DNA of 64,000 bases from DATJCV01 sp963707665 (GTDB lineage: Bacteria > Pseudomonadota > Gammaproteobacteria > Burkholderiales > Burkholderiaceae_D). The DNA lies in contig CAVPQU010000005.1 of the NCBI GenBank assembly GCA_963707665.1, positions 248,001 through 312,000 on the forward strand. Reading direction: 5' to 3'. The notes under the pieces were generated by a model that was not told where the DNA came from, searched no databases, and saw only the letters and a program-made list of their open reading frames with translations. This document shows positions 37,912 to 47,603 of the stretch, piece after piece (the stretch's first letter is position 1; every line of letters begins with the position of its first letter). Position numbers and translations under genes: made by a program.

Positions 37912-39003
37912 ATGAATATCAAGATAGGCATCGTCATCGGTGCGGCATTGCTGATACAGCTGGCCGGTTGCGCTCAGGTCGGCTACTACGTGCAAGCGGC
38001 GCAGGGCCAGTTCGCACTGTTGGCCGAGGCGCGTCCGATCGACGACTGGTTGCTTGATCCGCAAACCGCGGTGCCGCTGAAGCACAAGCTGAAAACGGTG
38101 CGCGCGATTCGCCAATTTGCGGCGCGCGAACTGGCGTTGCCGGACAACCGCAGTTACACCGCCTACGCCGATCTGAAGCGGCCGTTCGTGCTGTGGAACG
38201 TCATTGCGGCGCCGGCGCTGTCGTTGCAGCCAAAGGAGTGGTGTTTCCCGGTGGCGGGCTGCGTCAGCTATCGTGGTTATTACAGCAAGCAGCAGGCGCA
38301 GGAGTACGCCGCCGAGTTACGGGCCGAGGGTTACGACGTGCAGGTGGCCGGCGTGCCGGCCTATTCGACGCTGGGCTGGTTCGATGATCCGGTGCTGTCC
38401 ACTTTCATCCGCTATCCGGACGGCGAGTTGGCGCGCCTGATCTTTCACGAACTGGCACATCAGGTTGCCTATGCCAGCGGCGACAGCACGTTCAACGAAT
38501 CGTTTGCGACGGCGGTGGAGGAGGCCGGGGTCGCGCGCTGGCTGGCGCTTGAAGGTGATGACCAGATCCGTGCTGCTTATGCGCGCTTCGAGAGCCGCAA
38601 GCAGGATTTCCTGCACCTGCTGCTGAAATACCGTCTGCAATTGCAGGAGATTTACGCACAACCGATCGGCGACGCTGAAAAGCTGCAACGCAAGGCGGCT
38701 ACCTTTGCCGCGTTGAAAGCGGAATATCAAACTCTGAAGACCGGCTGGGGCGGCTACACCGGCTATGACCGCTGGTTCGCTGAGCCACTGTCGAATGCGC
38801 ATCTGGCGGCGGTAGAGACTTACCAGGAACTGGTGCCGGCGTTTCGCACGCTGCTGGCGCGTGCCGACAGCTTTCCCGCTTTCTATGCGACGGTCAGGCA
38901 ACTGGCTCAAGAGGACCACCAACAGCGCCGCCAGCAATTGGCACTGTTGACGCAACCGCTGGTGCCGCTGGCTGCGGCGCCGGCTGCGGCGGACAAGCGC
39001 TGA
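37912..39003 (+). CDS. Predicted aminopeptidase lipoprotein (COG4324-like)
   Basis: A 363-residue putative lipoprotein with lipobox QLAGC near residue 18 (IQLAGCAQVGYYVQAAQGQ). The zinc site H179-E-L-A-H183 in IFHELAHQVAYASG is followed by STFNESFATAVEEAG with a candidate third ligand. The QAAQGQ and WCFPVAGCVSYRGYY segments match the COG4324 predicted aminopeptidases. An upstream GTG at 37897 is also in frame, but ATG 37912 gives a proper signal peptide. It is divergent from the metallopeptidase lipoprotein, with a 275-base gap. Confidence 0.85.
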   Translation: MNIKIGIVIGAALLIQLAGCAQVGYYVQAAQGQFALLAEARPIDDWLLDPQTAVPLKHKLKTVRAIRQFAARELALPDNRSYTAYADLKRPFVLWNVIAAPALSLQPKEWCFPVAGCVSYRGYYSKQQAQEYAAELRAEGYDVQVAGVPAYSTLGWFDDPVLSTFIRYPDGELARLIFHELAHQVAYASGDSTFNESFATAVEEAGVARWLALEGDDQIRAAYARFESRKQDFLHLLLKYRLQLQEIYAQPIGDAEKLQRKAATFAALKAEYQTLKTGWGGYTGYDRWFAEPLSNAHLAAVETYQELVPAFRTLLARADSFPAFYATVRQLAQEDHQQRRQQLALLTQPLVPLAAAPAAADKR

Positions 39004-39240
39004 TGCTGGCCGCCACGCTGCGTCGGGAGACCGCTCTGAATGCTGCTGCGCAGCAATCAACGCCGAATAGATGATCGCCTCAAATCAGCGGTAAAGAACT
39101 TGCACCAATGCACGCCGCCCGATACGATCACAGTGGAATAAAAAAACAGTCGTGCGTTTTTCCCGTAAGTGCCATTTGGCGCGCTGGCCCATGAACGCGA
39201 GAAACGTTATCAATAGGCAGAGACAAAAAGGGGATGGAAC

Positions 39241-40925
39241 ATGGATAAATTCTGGCTGAAATCGTATCCGGCAGGCGTGCCGGCAGAGGTCGATTACACG
39301 CAATACCGATCGCTGGTGCAGTTACTGGATGAGTCGTTCAAGAAATTCGCCGCACGCGATGCCTTTGTTTGCATGGATAAGCGCATGACCTATGCGGAAC
39401 TGGATCAGATGTCGGTTCGGGTCGGTGCCTGGCTGCAATCGAAAGGCTTGAAAAAAGGCACGCGCGTGGCATTGATGATGCCCAACGTGCTGCAATATCC
39501 GGTGGCGATTGCCGCCGTGCTGCGCGCCGGCTATATCGTGGTCAACGTCAATCCGCTGTACACCCCGCGCGAGCTGGAACACCAGATGAAGGACTCCGGT
39601 GCCGAAGCCATCATCATCCTGGAAAATTTCGCCAGCACCTTGCAGCAGGTGCTGGCCAAAACCCCGATCAAGCATATCGTGGTGGCCAGCATGGGCGACT
39701 TGCTGGGCACGGTGAAGGGCGGCATCGTCAACTTAGTGGTGCGTAACGTCAAGAAAATGGTGCCGGCCTATACGCTGCCGAATGCCGTTTCGTTCAAGCA
39801 AGTGTTGGCGCAGGGTGCTCGCATGAGCCTGAAGCCGGTCGATTTGAGCCAGGATGACGTCGCCTTCCTGCAATACACCGGCGGCACTACCGGTCTGTCA
39901 AAGGGCGCCACGCTGTCGCATCGCAACATACTGGCCAACGTGCTGCAAGTCGAATCCTGGATGCAACCGGTACTGAAAAAAGAACCAGTGGTCGAGCAGC
40001 TGACTTTCGTCTGCGCGCTGCCGCTGTATCACATCTTCGCGCTGACCGTCTGCAACCTGATTGGCACCCGGCTCGGCGCGATGAATTTGTTGATTCCCAA
40101 CCCGCGCGATATTCCCGGCTTCATCAAGGAACTGGCCAAGTACAAGGTCAACATGTTCCCTGCGGTCAACACCCTGTTCAACGGCCTGCTCAACCATCCC
40201 GATTTCGCCAAGCTGGATTTCGCTCTGCTGAAAGCGTCCCTCGGCGGCGGCATGGCGGTGCAACAGGCGGTCGCCGACAAGTGGATCAAAGCCACTGGCT
40301 GTCCGATCGCCGAAGGCTATGGGCTGTCCGAGACTTCACCGGTGGCTACCAGCAACCCGGCCGACATGAGCGAATACAGCGGCACCATCGGCTTGCCGAT
40401 ACCGTCGACTGATATTGCGATCCTGGATGACGACGGCAATCCGGTGCCGCTCGGCCAGCCGGGCGAGATCGCGATTCGCGGCCCGCAAGTGATGGTCGGC
40501 TACTGGAACCAGCCGGAAGAGACCGCCAAGGTCATGACCGCCGACGGCTTCTTCAAGTCGGGCGACGTCGGCATCATGGACGAGCGCAGGGCTTTACCAA
40601 GATCGTCGACCGCAAGAAGGACATGATCCTGGTGTCGGGCTTTAACGTCTATCCGAACGAAATCGAGGCAGTGGTGGCGATGCACCCCGGCGTGCTGGAA
40701 TGCGCCTGCATCGGCGTGCCGGACGACAAAACCGGTGAGGCGGTCAAGGTGTTCGTGGTGCGCAAGGATCCGTCGCTGACGGTCGAACAGGTGCTGAGCT
40801 ACTGCAAGGAAAACCTGACCGGCTACAAGAAGCCGAAATACATCGAGTTCCGCGACGAACTGCCGAAGACCAACGTCGGCAAGATCCTGCGGCGCGAACT
40901 GCGCGACGAGAAAAAAGCGGCGTAA
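39241..40925 (+). CDS. fadD: Long-chain-fatty-acid--CoA ligase FadD (apparent frameshift near 40588)
   Basis: FadD activates long-chain fatty acids to acyl-CoA for beta-oxidation or phospholipid synthesis. The first frame has the AMP-binding LQYTGGTTGLSKGATLSH motif and EGYGLSETSPV, and breaks just after KSGDVGIMDER. The C-terminal domain continues in another frame as MILVSGFNVYPNEIEAVVA to the catalytic lysine region TNVGKILRRELR. Loss of one base (restoring DERQGFTKIVDRKKD) or gain of two near 40588 would explain it. The restored protein is about 561 residues, full length. A terminator follows. Confidence 0.92.
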
Positions 40926-40959
40926 GTTTTTTCGCCAGCGCCGCACCGGCACCCAAAAA

Positions 40960-40987
40960 ACCGCCTGCTTGTCAGGCGGTTTTTTTC
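40960..40987 (+). terminator. Rho-independent terminator after fadD
   Basis: Perfect 8-bp stem (ACCGCCTG with CAGGCGGT), five-base loop and seven T. The A-run on the other side makes it potentially bidirectional. Confidence 0.92.
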
Positions 40988-41023
40988 GCCTTGCGCTTCC
41001 GGAAAAATGTCGCCGGCATCATA

Positions 41024-41082
41024 TACTCCCATATTCAACGATGAATATCCGGCATAAAACGGTCATATTGACGACATACTGT
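41024..41082 (+). repeat. TACTCC-N47-TACTCC intergenic element, copy 2
   Basis: TACTCC at 41024 and TACTGT at 41077 have starts 53 bp apart. The spacer carries C-CGGCATAAAA at the position of the family core. It lies between the fadD terminator and the convergent thioesterase gene. Confidence 0.65.
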
Positions 41083-41221
41083 CGATGATGCCAAAGTGTC
41101 CGAGGCTGTGAACGGCGTGACCTGCCGGCCGGCCCTGCTACCGGCACGCGGCAGCGACAGACCGGGCAGGGCGCAATGCAAACAAGGCACAGCCCTGAAA
41201 TATCGAACCCAGCTTACCCGG

Positions 41222-41638
41222 CTACGCGGTCATCGACGCCAGCGCCGGCACCGGCCGCGGCTTGCGGTCTTCGCCGGTGGCGACGTAGGTCAGCGTCGCT
41301 TCGGTTACCTTGACGGTTTGTGCCTGCAGCCGATTGCGCTCGGCGTACACTTCGACATTGACCGTGATCGAGGTGGTGCCGACCTTGACGATGTCGGCGT
41401 AGAACGACAGCAGGTCGCCGACGAAGACCGGATGCTTGAAGAGGAAGGAGTTGACGGCCACGGTGGCGACTCGGCCATTGGCGCGCCGCACCGCCGGCAG
41501 CGAGCCGGCAATGTCGACCTGGGCCATGATCCAGCCGCCAAACACGTCGCCGTGGATATTGGCGTCGGCCGGCATCGGCATCACCCGCAATTGCGGCATC
41601 TTGCCATCAGGAAGTGTGGTGTTATGCTGACTGAACAT
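41222..41638 (-). CDS. Acyl-CoA thioesterase (YciA-like hotdog family)
   Basis: This 138-residue hotdog-fold protein hydrolyses acyl-CoA thioesters. The motif ANIHGDVFGGWIMAQVDIAG contains the catalytic aspartate and the central hotdog helix, followed by VATVAVNSFLFKHPVFVGD, both typical of YciA/BACH thioesterases. The frame opens earlier at 41668, but ATG 41638 has an AAGGG ribosome site eight bases upstream and gives the usual N-terminus. It is convergent with fadD. Confidence 0.9.
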   Translation of the reverse strand: MFSQHNTTLPDGKMPQLRVMPMPADANIHGDVFGGWIMAQVDIAGSLPAVRRANGRVATVAVNSFLFKHPVFVGDLLSFYADIVKVGTTSITVNVEVYAERNRLQAQTVKVTEATLTYVATGEDRKPRPVPALASMTA

Positions 41639-41737
41639 GGATGACCCTTGATTTTTCACTAAAAGCACCGATTTTTATTAGTGCTGCCGAAGACGTAGCA
41701 TAAACCATGCTCGTCCGATTTCGTCCTGCCAAAGCTC

Positions 41738-43585
41738 ATGCGCCACCGTTCCTCCTCTCTTCCCGTCGTCGCCAGTCCGGGTCCGCGCAACGACTGGGCC
41801 ACGCTGAAAACCCTGTTGCCGTATTTGTGGGCCTACAAGGGCCGGGTGCTGCTGGCACTTGCCTTCCTGATCGGCGCCAAGCTGGCCAACGTCGGCGTGC
41901 CCTTGGTCCTGAAGCGCCTGATCGACCATTTGACGATCGGTCCGGGCAACCCGCAGGCCTTGCTGGTGCTGCCGCTCGGCTTGTTGCTTGCATACGGCGC
42001 GCTGCGCTTGTGCACCACGCTGTTTACCGAGCTGCGTGAGTTCGTCTTCGCCCGCGTCACGCAGCGCGCGGTGCGCACCATCGCCCTGCAAGTGTTTCGC
42101 CATCTGCATGCGCTGTCGCTGCGCTTCCACCTGAACCGCCAGACCGGCGGCATGTCGCGCGATATCGAACGCGGCACGCGCGGCGTATCGTCGCTGGTGT
42201 CGTACACGCTGTTTTCGATCCTGCCGACGCTGGTCGAAATTACGCTGGTGCTGGGCTATCTGGGCTGGCATTACGACATCTGGTTCTCGGTCATCGCCGG
42301 CGGTGCGCTGCTGACGTATATCGCCTTCACGGTGGTGGTCACCGAATGGCGCACGCATTTCCGCCGTACCATGAACCAGCTCGACTCCAGCGCCAATACC
42401 ACGGCCATCGATTCGCTGATCAACTATGAAACGGTCAAGTACTTCGGCAACGAGGAGTTCGAGGCGCGCCGCTACGACGAAGGCCTGCAGGGTTACGAGA
42501 CGGCGGCGATCAAGTCGCAATCCTCGCTGTCGCTGCTGAACAGCGGCCAGTCGCTGATCATCGCCATCGCGGTGACGCTGATCATGTGGCGCGCCACGCA
42601 AGGCGTGATCGGCGGCAGCATGACGCTGGGCGACCTGGTGCTGGTGAATGCCTTCATGATCCAGTTGTATATCCCGCTCGGTTTCCTGGGGGTGATCTAC
42701 CGCGAGATCAAGCAAAGCCTGGCCGACATGGAGCGCCTGTTCGCGCTGCTGGAGCAGCACCGCGAAATCGCCGACGCGCCGGATGCGCAACCGTTGGTCG
42801 TGCGCGGCGCGGAGCTGAAGTTTGCGCACGTCGACTTCAGCTATGAGAGCAAGCGGCAAATCCTGTTCGACGTCGATTTCACCATCAAGGCCGGCACCAC
42901 CACCGCCGTGGTCGGCCACAGCGGCTCCGGCAAGTCGACCCTGTCGCGCCTGCTGTTCCGTTTCTATGAAATCGACGCCGGCCGCATCACGATCGACGGC
43001 CAGGACCTGCGCGAGGTGACGCAAGCCTCGCTGCGCGGCGCGATCGGCATCGTGCCGCAGGACACGGTGCTGTTCAACGACACGATCGGCTACAACATCG
43101 GCTACGGCAAGCCCGGCGCCAGCCAGGCCGAGATCGAAGCGGCCGCGCGTGCCGCTTACATTCACGATTTCATCGAATCGCTGCCGGACGGCTACCAGAG
43201 CATGGTCGGCGAGCGTGGCCTGAAACTCTCCGGCGGCGAAAAGCAGCGCGTCGCCATCGCCCGCACCTTGCTGAAGAATCCGGCAATCCTGATTTTCGAC
43301 GAGGCGACCTCGGCGCTCGATTCGAAGGCGGAGCAGGCAATCCAGGCGCAGCTGAAGGAAATCGCCAGAAACCGCACCACGCTGGTGATCGCGCACCGAC
43401 TGTCCACCATCGCCGACGCTGCGCAGATCCTGGTGCTGGATCATGGCCGCATCGTCGAACGCGGTACCCATGCGCAACTGCTGCAAGCCGACGGTGCCTA
43501 TGCGCAGATGTGGGCGCGTCAGCAGGCCGGACAGAACGAGCCGGCTTCGCCACCGATCGAGGAAATGGCGGGCGATCTCGCTTGA
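41738..43585 (+). CDS. ATM1-type heavy-metal/glutathione ABC exporter (half-transporter)
   Basis: A 615-residue ABC half-transporter with a six-helix type IV exporter domain and a C-terminal ATPase. The NYETVKYFGNEEFE motif in the membrane domain is typical of the ATM1/HMT1 group, which exports glutathione-linked metals or Fe-S-related compounds. The ATPase has Walker A VGHSGSGKSTLSRLL, signature LSGGEKQRVAIARTLL, Walker B ILIFDEATSALD and the H-loop IAHRLSTI. It would act as a homodimer in the inner membrane. It is divergent from the thioesterase gene with a 99-base gap. Confidence 0.9.
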   Translation: MRHRSSSLPVVASPGPRNDWATLKTLLPYLWAYKGRVLLALAFLIGAKLANVGVPLVLKRLIDHLTIGPGNPQALLVLPLGLLLAYGALRLCTTLFTELREFVFARVTQRAVRTIALQVFRHLHALSLRFHLNRQTGGMSRDIERGTRGVSSLVSYTLFSILPTLVEITLVLGYLGWHYDIWFSVIAGGALLTYIAFTVVVTEWRTHFRRTMNQLDSSANTTAIDSLINYETVKYFGNEEFEARRYDEGLQGYETAAIKSQSSLSLLNSGQSLIIAIAVTLIMWRATQGVIGGSMTLGDLVLVNAFMIQLYIPLGFLGVIYREIKQSLADMERLFALLEQHREIADAPDAQPLVVRGAELKFAHVDFSYESKRQILFDVDFTIKAGTTTAVVGHSGSGKSTLSRLLFRFYEIDAGRITIDGQDLREVTQASLRGAIGIVPQDTVLFNDTIGYNIGYGKPGASQAEIEAAARAAYIHDFIESLPDGYQSMVGERGLKLSGGEKQRVAIARTLLKNPAILIFDEATSALDSKAEQAIQAQLKEIARNRTTLVIAHRLSTIADAAQILVLDHGRIVERGTHAQLLQADGAYAQMWARQQAGQNEPASPPIEEMAGDLA

Positions 43586-43913
43586 GCGGGGTGCTTGCAG
43601 AAGCCTCTTATACTCCTTTATATATGCCTTTATCTCGCCCGTAAAAAGGCAGTCTTTATACGATACTCCATACTGAACTGAGGTTCTCGCCAGGGGCATT
43701 CATGGTTCGGCGGTGCATCCGTCGAGTTTGTCGTTCGCGCGGCTTTAAGCGGCAACCCAGTGGCTTTCTGACGCTATTTCTCACCGGCGATACCAGGCAT
43801 GCGCGTCGAACGCCGCTGGACTAAATCCACCGGCACGACAGAAATCAGGTCATCAGCGACCCGCCGCACGTAATCTGCTTTCCAGCGCCCACACAACCCA
43901 CTACCATAGCTAA
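43586..43913. other. Intergenic region between the ABC exporter and the lysR gene
   Basis: 328 bases without a gene. The 5' part holds element copy 3 (43611-43669). The rest (43670-43913) shows no clear promoter, terminator or ORF that I can support. Confidence 0.6.
43611..43669 (+). repeat. TACTCC-N47-TACTCC intergenic element, copy 3
   Basis: Exact TACTCC at 43611 and at 43664, starts 53 bp apart. The spacer has the core CTCGCCCGTAAAAA at 43634-43647. This copy and the one at 51196 have the clearest consensus. Confidence 0.75.
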
Positions 43914-44885
43914 ATGGAAACCAAATGGCTGGAAGACTTCATCTCGCTATCGGAGACGCGCAGCTTTTCGCGCTCGGCCGAGTTGCGGCACATTACGCAG
44001 CCGGCGTTTTCGCGCCGCATCCAGTCGCTGGAAGCCTGGCTTGGCGCCGATCTGATTGATCGCACCTCGTATCCAACCCGCCTGACCCCGGCCGGCGAAG
44101 TGTTCTACGAACAGGCAATTGAAATGCTGGGGCAGATCAACAGCGCGCGCGCCATGCTGCGCGGGAAACGCCCAACGTCGCACAGCACCGTCGATTTCGC
44201 GGTGCCGCATACGCTGTCGCTGACCTACATGCCGAAATGGATTACCCGGCTGGAACAAGGCTTTGGCAGCATCAATGCCCGTTTGATCGCGTTGAATGTG
44301 CATGATGCGGTGATGACGATGGTGGATGGAGGCTGCGACCTGCTGTTGTGCTATCACCACTCGCGCCAGCCGGTGCAACTGGATGCCGGGCGCTACGACA
44401 TGATGGTGCTCGGCACCGAAGCGCTGCGGCCTTACGCCCGCTCCGACAAGGATGGCGTGCCGAATTTCGTGTTGCCGGGAACGCCGCAACAGCCGCTGCC
44501 GTTCCTGTCGTACACCAGCAATGCGTACTTCGGCCGTATGGTGGAGCTGATTTTGGCTGACGCCAAGGCGCAGCTATACCTGGAAAAACGCTATGAAACC
44601 GACATGGCCGAAGGCTTGAAGATGATGGCGCTGGAGGGGCACGGTATTGCCTTCCTGCCGGAATCGGCGGTGCAGCGCGAGGTGCGCCATAAGTATTTGG
44701 CGCGTGCCGACGGCGGTCATCCGGAGTGGCAATTCGAGCTGGAAATCCGCCTGTATCGCGAACGGCCGTCGGTGCAACGGCCGGGCAAGCTGGTCATTGC
44801 CCGGTTGTGGGACTATTTACTGCAGCAAAATCCGGCCGGAGGCGCCGAAGTCAGGCGCGGGCAAAAAATATCAACTTTGCGCTGA
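43914..44885 (+). CDS. LysR family transcriptional regulator
   Basis: The 323-residue protein has the LysR N-terminal winged helix-turn-helix (METKWLEDFISLSETRSFSR through ITQPAFSRRIQSLEAWLG) and a C-terminal periplasmic-binding-like effector domain. It lies just upstream of, and in the same direction as, gdhA and the glutamate-type ABC importer. Control of that locus is a reasonable inference, although LysR genes are more often divergent from their targets. An inverted repeat in the gdhA leader (45020-45046) is a candidate site. The effector is unknown. Confidence 0.9.
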   Translation: METKWLEDFISLSETRSFSRSAELRHITQPAFSRRIQSLEAWLGADLIDRTSYPTRLTPAGEVFYEQAIEMLGQINSARAMLRGKRPTSHSTVDFAVPHTLSLTYMPKWITRLEQGFGSINARLIALNVHDAVMTMVDGGCDLLLCYHHSRQPVQLDAGRYDMMVLGTEALRPYARSDKDGVPNFVLPGTPQQPLPFLSYTSNAYFGRMVELILADAKAQLYLEKRYETDMAEGLKMMALEGHGIAFLPESAVQREVRHKYLARADGGHPEWQFELEIRLYRERPSVQRPGKLVIARLWDYLLQQNPAGGAEVRRGQKISTLR

Positions 44886-45019
44886 AGGTTGGTGCTTGGC
44901 CGTTGAAGCGGAGCGCAATACCGGTTATTGTGGCGCCTGTAACGGGCTTTTTGCCATTTCCCACTGCCGTAACGACGCGCATCGCTCAACCACAATTTTA
45001 TTGTTGTACAGTAACTATG

Positions 45020-45046
45020 TGTCGCATGCATAATAACATGCTGACA
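45020..45046. promoter_or_regulatory. Imperfect inverted repeat upstream of gdhA, candidate operator
   Basis: TGTCGCATG and CATGCTGACA are imperfect inverted copies (TGTC-G-CATG versus CATG-CT-GACA) separated by eight AT-rich bases, about 95 bases before the gdhA ATG. It could be an operator for the adjacent LysR protein or for another regulator, or the basis of an mRNA hairpin. Confidence 0.4.
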
Positions 45047-45141
45047 AAGCATTAGCCTTGCCGCGCTGGGTTGCAATAGGATTTGGCCCAGTTCGTTGCG
45101 GACCAATCACGCATCTGATCATCTGAAGGAGCATTTCAAGC

Positions 45142-46428
45142 ATGTCCAGCCAGCACGCAGTTCCATCTTACCTTACGCCGACCGGCATTGGCCCATGGGC
45201 CGTGTATCTGGAACAGATTGATCGCGTTACGCCGTATCTGGGGCCGTTGTCGCGCTGGGTCGAGACCCTGAAGCGACCCAAGCGCATCCTGATCGTCGAT
45301 GTACCGATCGAGCGTGACGATGGCAGCATCGCCCATTTCGAGGGATACCGTGTGCAGCACAACACGTCGCGCGGCCCGGGCAAGGGCGGCGTGCGCTTTC
45401 ACCAGGACGTCACGCTCTCGGAAGTGATGGCGCTGTCGGCCTGGATGACGATCAAGAACGGCGCCGTCAACGTCCCCTACGGTGGCGCCAAGGGCGGCAT
45501 CCGCGTCGATCCGAAAACGCTGTCGCCGGCCGAACTGCAGCGCATGACGCGCCGCTACACCAGCGAAATCAACATCATCATCGGACCCAACAAGGACATT
45601 CCGGCGCCCGACGTCAACACCAATGAGCAGATCATGGCGTGGATGATGGACACCTATTCAATGAACCAGGGCAGCACCGCTTCCGGCGTCGTCACCGGCA
45701 AGCCGATTTCGCTCGGCGGCAGCCTGGGCCGGCGCGAAGCGACCGGGCGCGGGGTATACGTGATCGGCTGCGAAGCGGCAGCACGGCGCGGCATCGAAAT
45801 CAAGGGCGCGCGCATCGCGGTGCAAGGTTACGGCAATGTCGGCGGCACGGCGGCCAAGCTGTTTACCGAGGCCGGCGCCAAGGTGGTGGCGGTGCAGGAT
45901 CATGTGACCACCGTGGTCAATGAAGGCGGCCTCGATGCGGCCGCGCTGTTCGAGCATGTCGGTCGCCATGGCAGCGTGCAGGGTTTCGCCGGCGCCGAAG
46001 AGGTGAGCGACCGCAATGCATTCTGGGGCATCGACTGCGAGATCCTGATTCCTGCCGCGCTGGAGCAGCAGATCAATGCCGCCAACGCCAACGACATCCG
46101 CGCCAAGATCATCCTGGAAGGCGCCAATGGTCCGACCACGCCGGAAGCCGACGACATCCTGACGGAAAAAGGCATCCTGGTGGTGCCGGACGTGATCGCC
46201 AATGCCGGCGGCGTCACGGTCAGCTATTTTGAGTGGGTGCAGGATTTTTCCAGCTTTTTCTGGACCGAGGACGAAATCAATCTGCGCCTGACGCGCATCA
46301 TGCGCGAAGCCTTCGCTGCGGTCGCACATCTGGCGGAGGAGAAACGAGTCTCTTTGCGCACTGCCGCCTTCATCGTGGCGTGCACCCGCGTCCTGCAGGC
46401 GCGTGAAATGCGAGGACTATATCCCTGA
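45142..46428 (+). CDS. gdhA: Glutamate dehydrogenase (Glu/Leu/Phe/Val dehydrogenase family)
   Basis: The 428-residue enzyme converts glutamate to 2-oxoglutarate and ammonia with NAD(P). The substrate-binding and catalytic motifs are GPGKGGVRFHQ, MTIKNGAVNVPYGGAKGGI with the catalytic lysine, and GPNKDIPAPDVNT. The C-terminal nucleotide-binding domain has VQGYGNVGGTAAKLF. Coenzyme preference is not decided from sequence, but the 428-residue length fits the catabolic hexameric group. A GAAGGAG ribosome site precedes the ATG. Its place upstream of a glutamate-type ABC importer suggests a role in glutamate catabolism. Confidence 0.94.
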   Translation: MSSQHAVPSYLTPTGIGPWAVYLEQIDRVTPYLGPLSRWVETLKRPKRILIVDVPIERDDGSIAHFEGYRVQHNTSRGPGKGGVRFHQDVTLSEVMALSAWMTIKNGAVNVPYGGAKGGIRVDPKTLSPAELQRMTRRYTSEINIIIGPNKDIPAPDVNTNEQIMAWMMDTYSMNQGSTASGVVTGKPISLGGSLGRREATGRGVYVIGCEAAARRGIEIKGARIAVQGYGNVGGTAAKLFTEAGAKVVAVQDHVTTVVNEGGLDAAALFEHVGRHGSVQGFAGAEEVSDRNAFWGIDCEILIPAALEQQINAANANDIRAKIILEGANGPTTPEADDILTEKGILVVPDVIANAGGVTVSYFEWVQDFSSFFWTEDEINLRLTRIMREAFAAVAHLAEEKRVSLRTAAFIVACTRVLQAREMRGLYP

Positions 46429-46545
46429 TGCTGTATTGTTGAGGTTGACCATACGCGCTGCATGCTATCTGGGTTGCGGCGACCAGCCCTGATCGCCGGC
46501 GCCTGCAGTGCTTCCGCTCGAAGTTTTCTACTTTCCGGATAGAAC

Positions 46546-47469
46546 ATGATGACACGAACGAAGCTTGGCAAAAGACGGATGTCATTCACCCTGGCGGTCG
46601 GGCTGATGGTCGGCCTGTGGCTGCCAGGCGTCGTCGCGCATGCCACCGATACGCTGGCCAAAATTCGCGACAAGCAAACCATCACGATTGCGCATCGCGA
46701 AGCATCGATTCCATTTTCATATCTGGATCAGAATGGCAAGCCGGTCGGTTACGCGGTTGATCTGTGTCTGAAGGTAGCGGAGGCGGTGCGACGTGAATTG
46801 AAGCTTTCGCATCTCAAGGTGGATTTTCTGGCGGTGAGTACGACCACCAGAATTCCGGCGATCGCCGAAGGCAAAGCGGATCTGGAGTGCGGTTCGACCA
46901 CCAATAACGCGGAGCGGCGCAAGCAGGTCGCATTTACCATTCCGCATTTTATCGCCGCGGTGCGGATGGCGGTGCGCGCGAATTCCGGCATCCATAGCTG
47001 GTCCAGTCTGCGCGACAAGCGGGTGGTGACGACAAAAGGTACGACTACCGTCAAGCTGCTAAACGACCGCGACAAGGTGCGCGCGCTGAATCTGACGCTG
47101 CTGGAAGGACGCGATCACGACGATTCGTTTGCAATGGTGGAAAGAGGCGAGGCGGAAGCGTTCACTATGGACGATGCCTTGCTGTATGGGCTGCGCGCCA
47201 GCGCGAAGAATCCGGATGCATTCGTGATCGTCGGCGATCTGCTCTCCGCCGAACCGTACGCGATCATGCTGCCGCGCGACGATCCCGCGTTCAAGGCGGT
47301 GGTCGATCGCGAGATGGCGCGTATCATTCATGATGGCGAATTCGTCGCGTTGTACGATAAATGGTTCAAGTCGCCGCTGCCATCGAAAAACATGATGAAC
47401 ATGAATATGCCGATGAGTCATTTGCTGCGCGACACATTGCGGTTTCCAACGGACAAGGTTGGCGATTGA
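46546..47469 (+). CDS. Amino-acid ABC transporter substrate-binding protein (GltI-like), first copy
   Basis: A 307-residue periplasmic binding protein of the glutamate/aspartate group. It has a signal peptide with a basic start (MMTRTKLGKRRMSFTLAVGL) that probably ends near the VAHATD segment. The mature domain has the family phrase HREASIPFSYLDQNGKPVGY and later GSTTNNAERRKQVAFT, EAFTMDDALL, and PYAIMLPRDDPAFK, all typical of GltI. It resembles the next gene in every motif, so the two are paralogues. It follows gdhA by 117 bases. Confidence 0.88.
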   Translation: MMTRTKLGKRRMSFTLAVGLMVGLWLPGVVAHATDTLAKIRDKQTITIAHREASIPFSYLDQNGKPVGYAVDLCLKVAEAVRRELKLSHLKVDFLAVSTTTRIPAIAEGKADLECGSTTNNAERRKQVAFTIPHFIAAVRMAVRANSGIHSWSSLRDKRVVTTKGTTTVKLLNDRDKVRALNLTLLEGRDHDDSFAMVERGEAEAFTMDDALLYGLRASAKNPDAFVIVGDLLSAEPYAIMLPRDDPAFKAVVDREMARIIHDGEFVALYDKWFKSPLPSKNMMNMNMPMSHLLRDTLRFPTDKVGD

Positions 47470-47603
47470 GAAGCACGATTTATCTTGATTCACTAGGGAG
47501 GGGAACCTGTTCAGGTAATACGATACGCAATAAAAAAATTCGAAAATTCATTTTCGAAACACGACTTTTGATACACTTGGCAAAATTTTTCTTGGGAGAC
47601 ATT

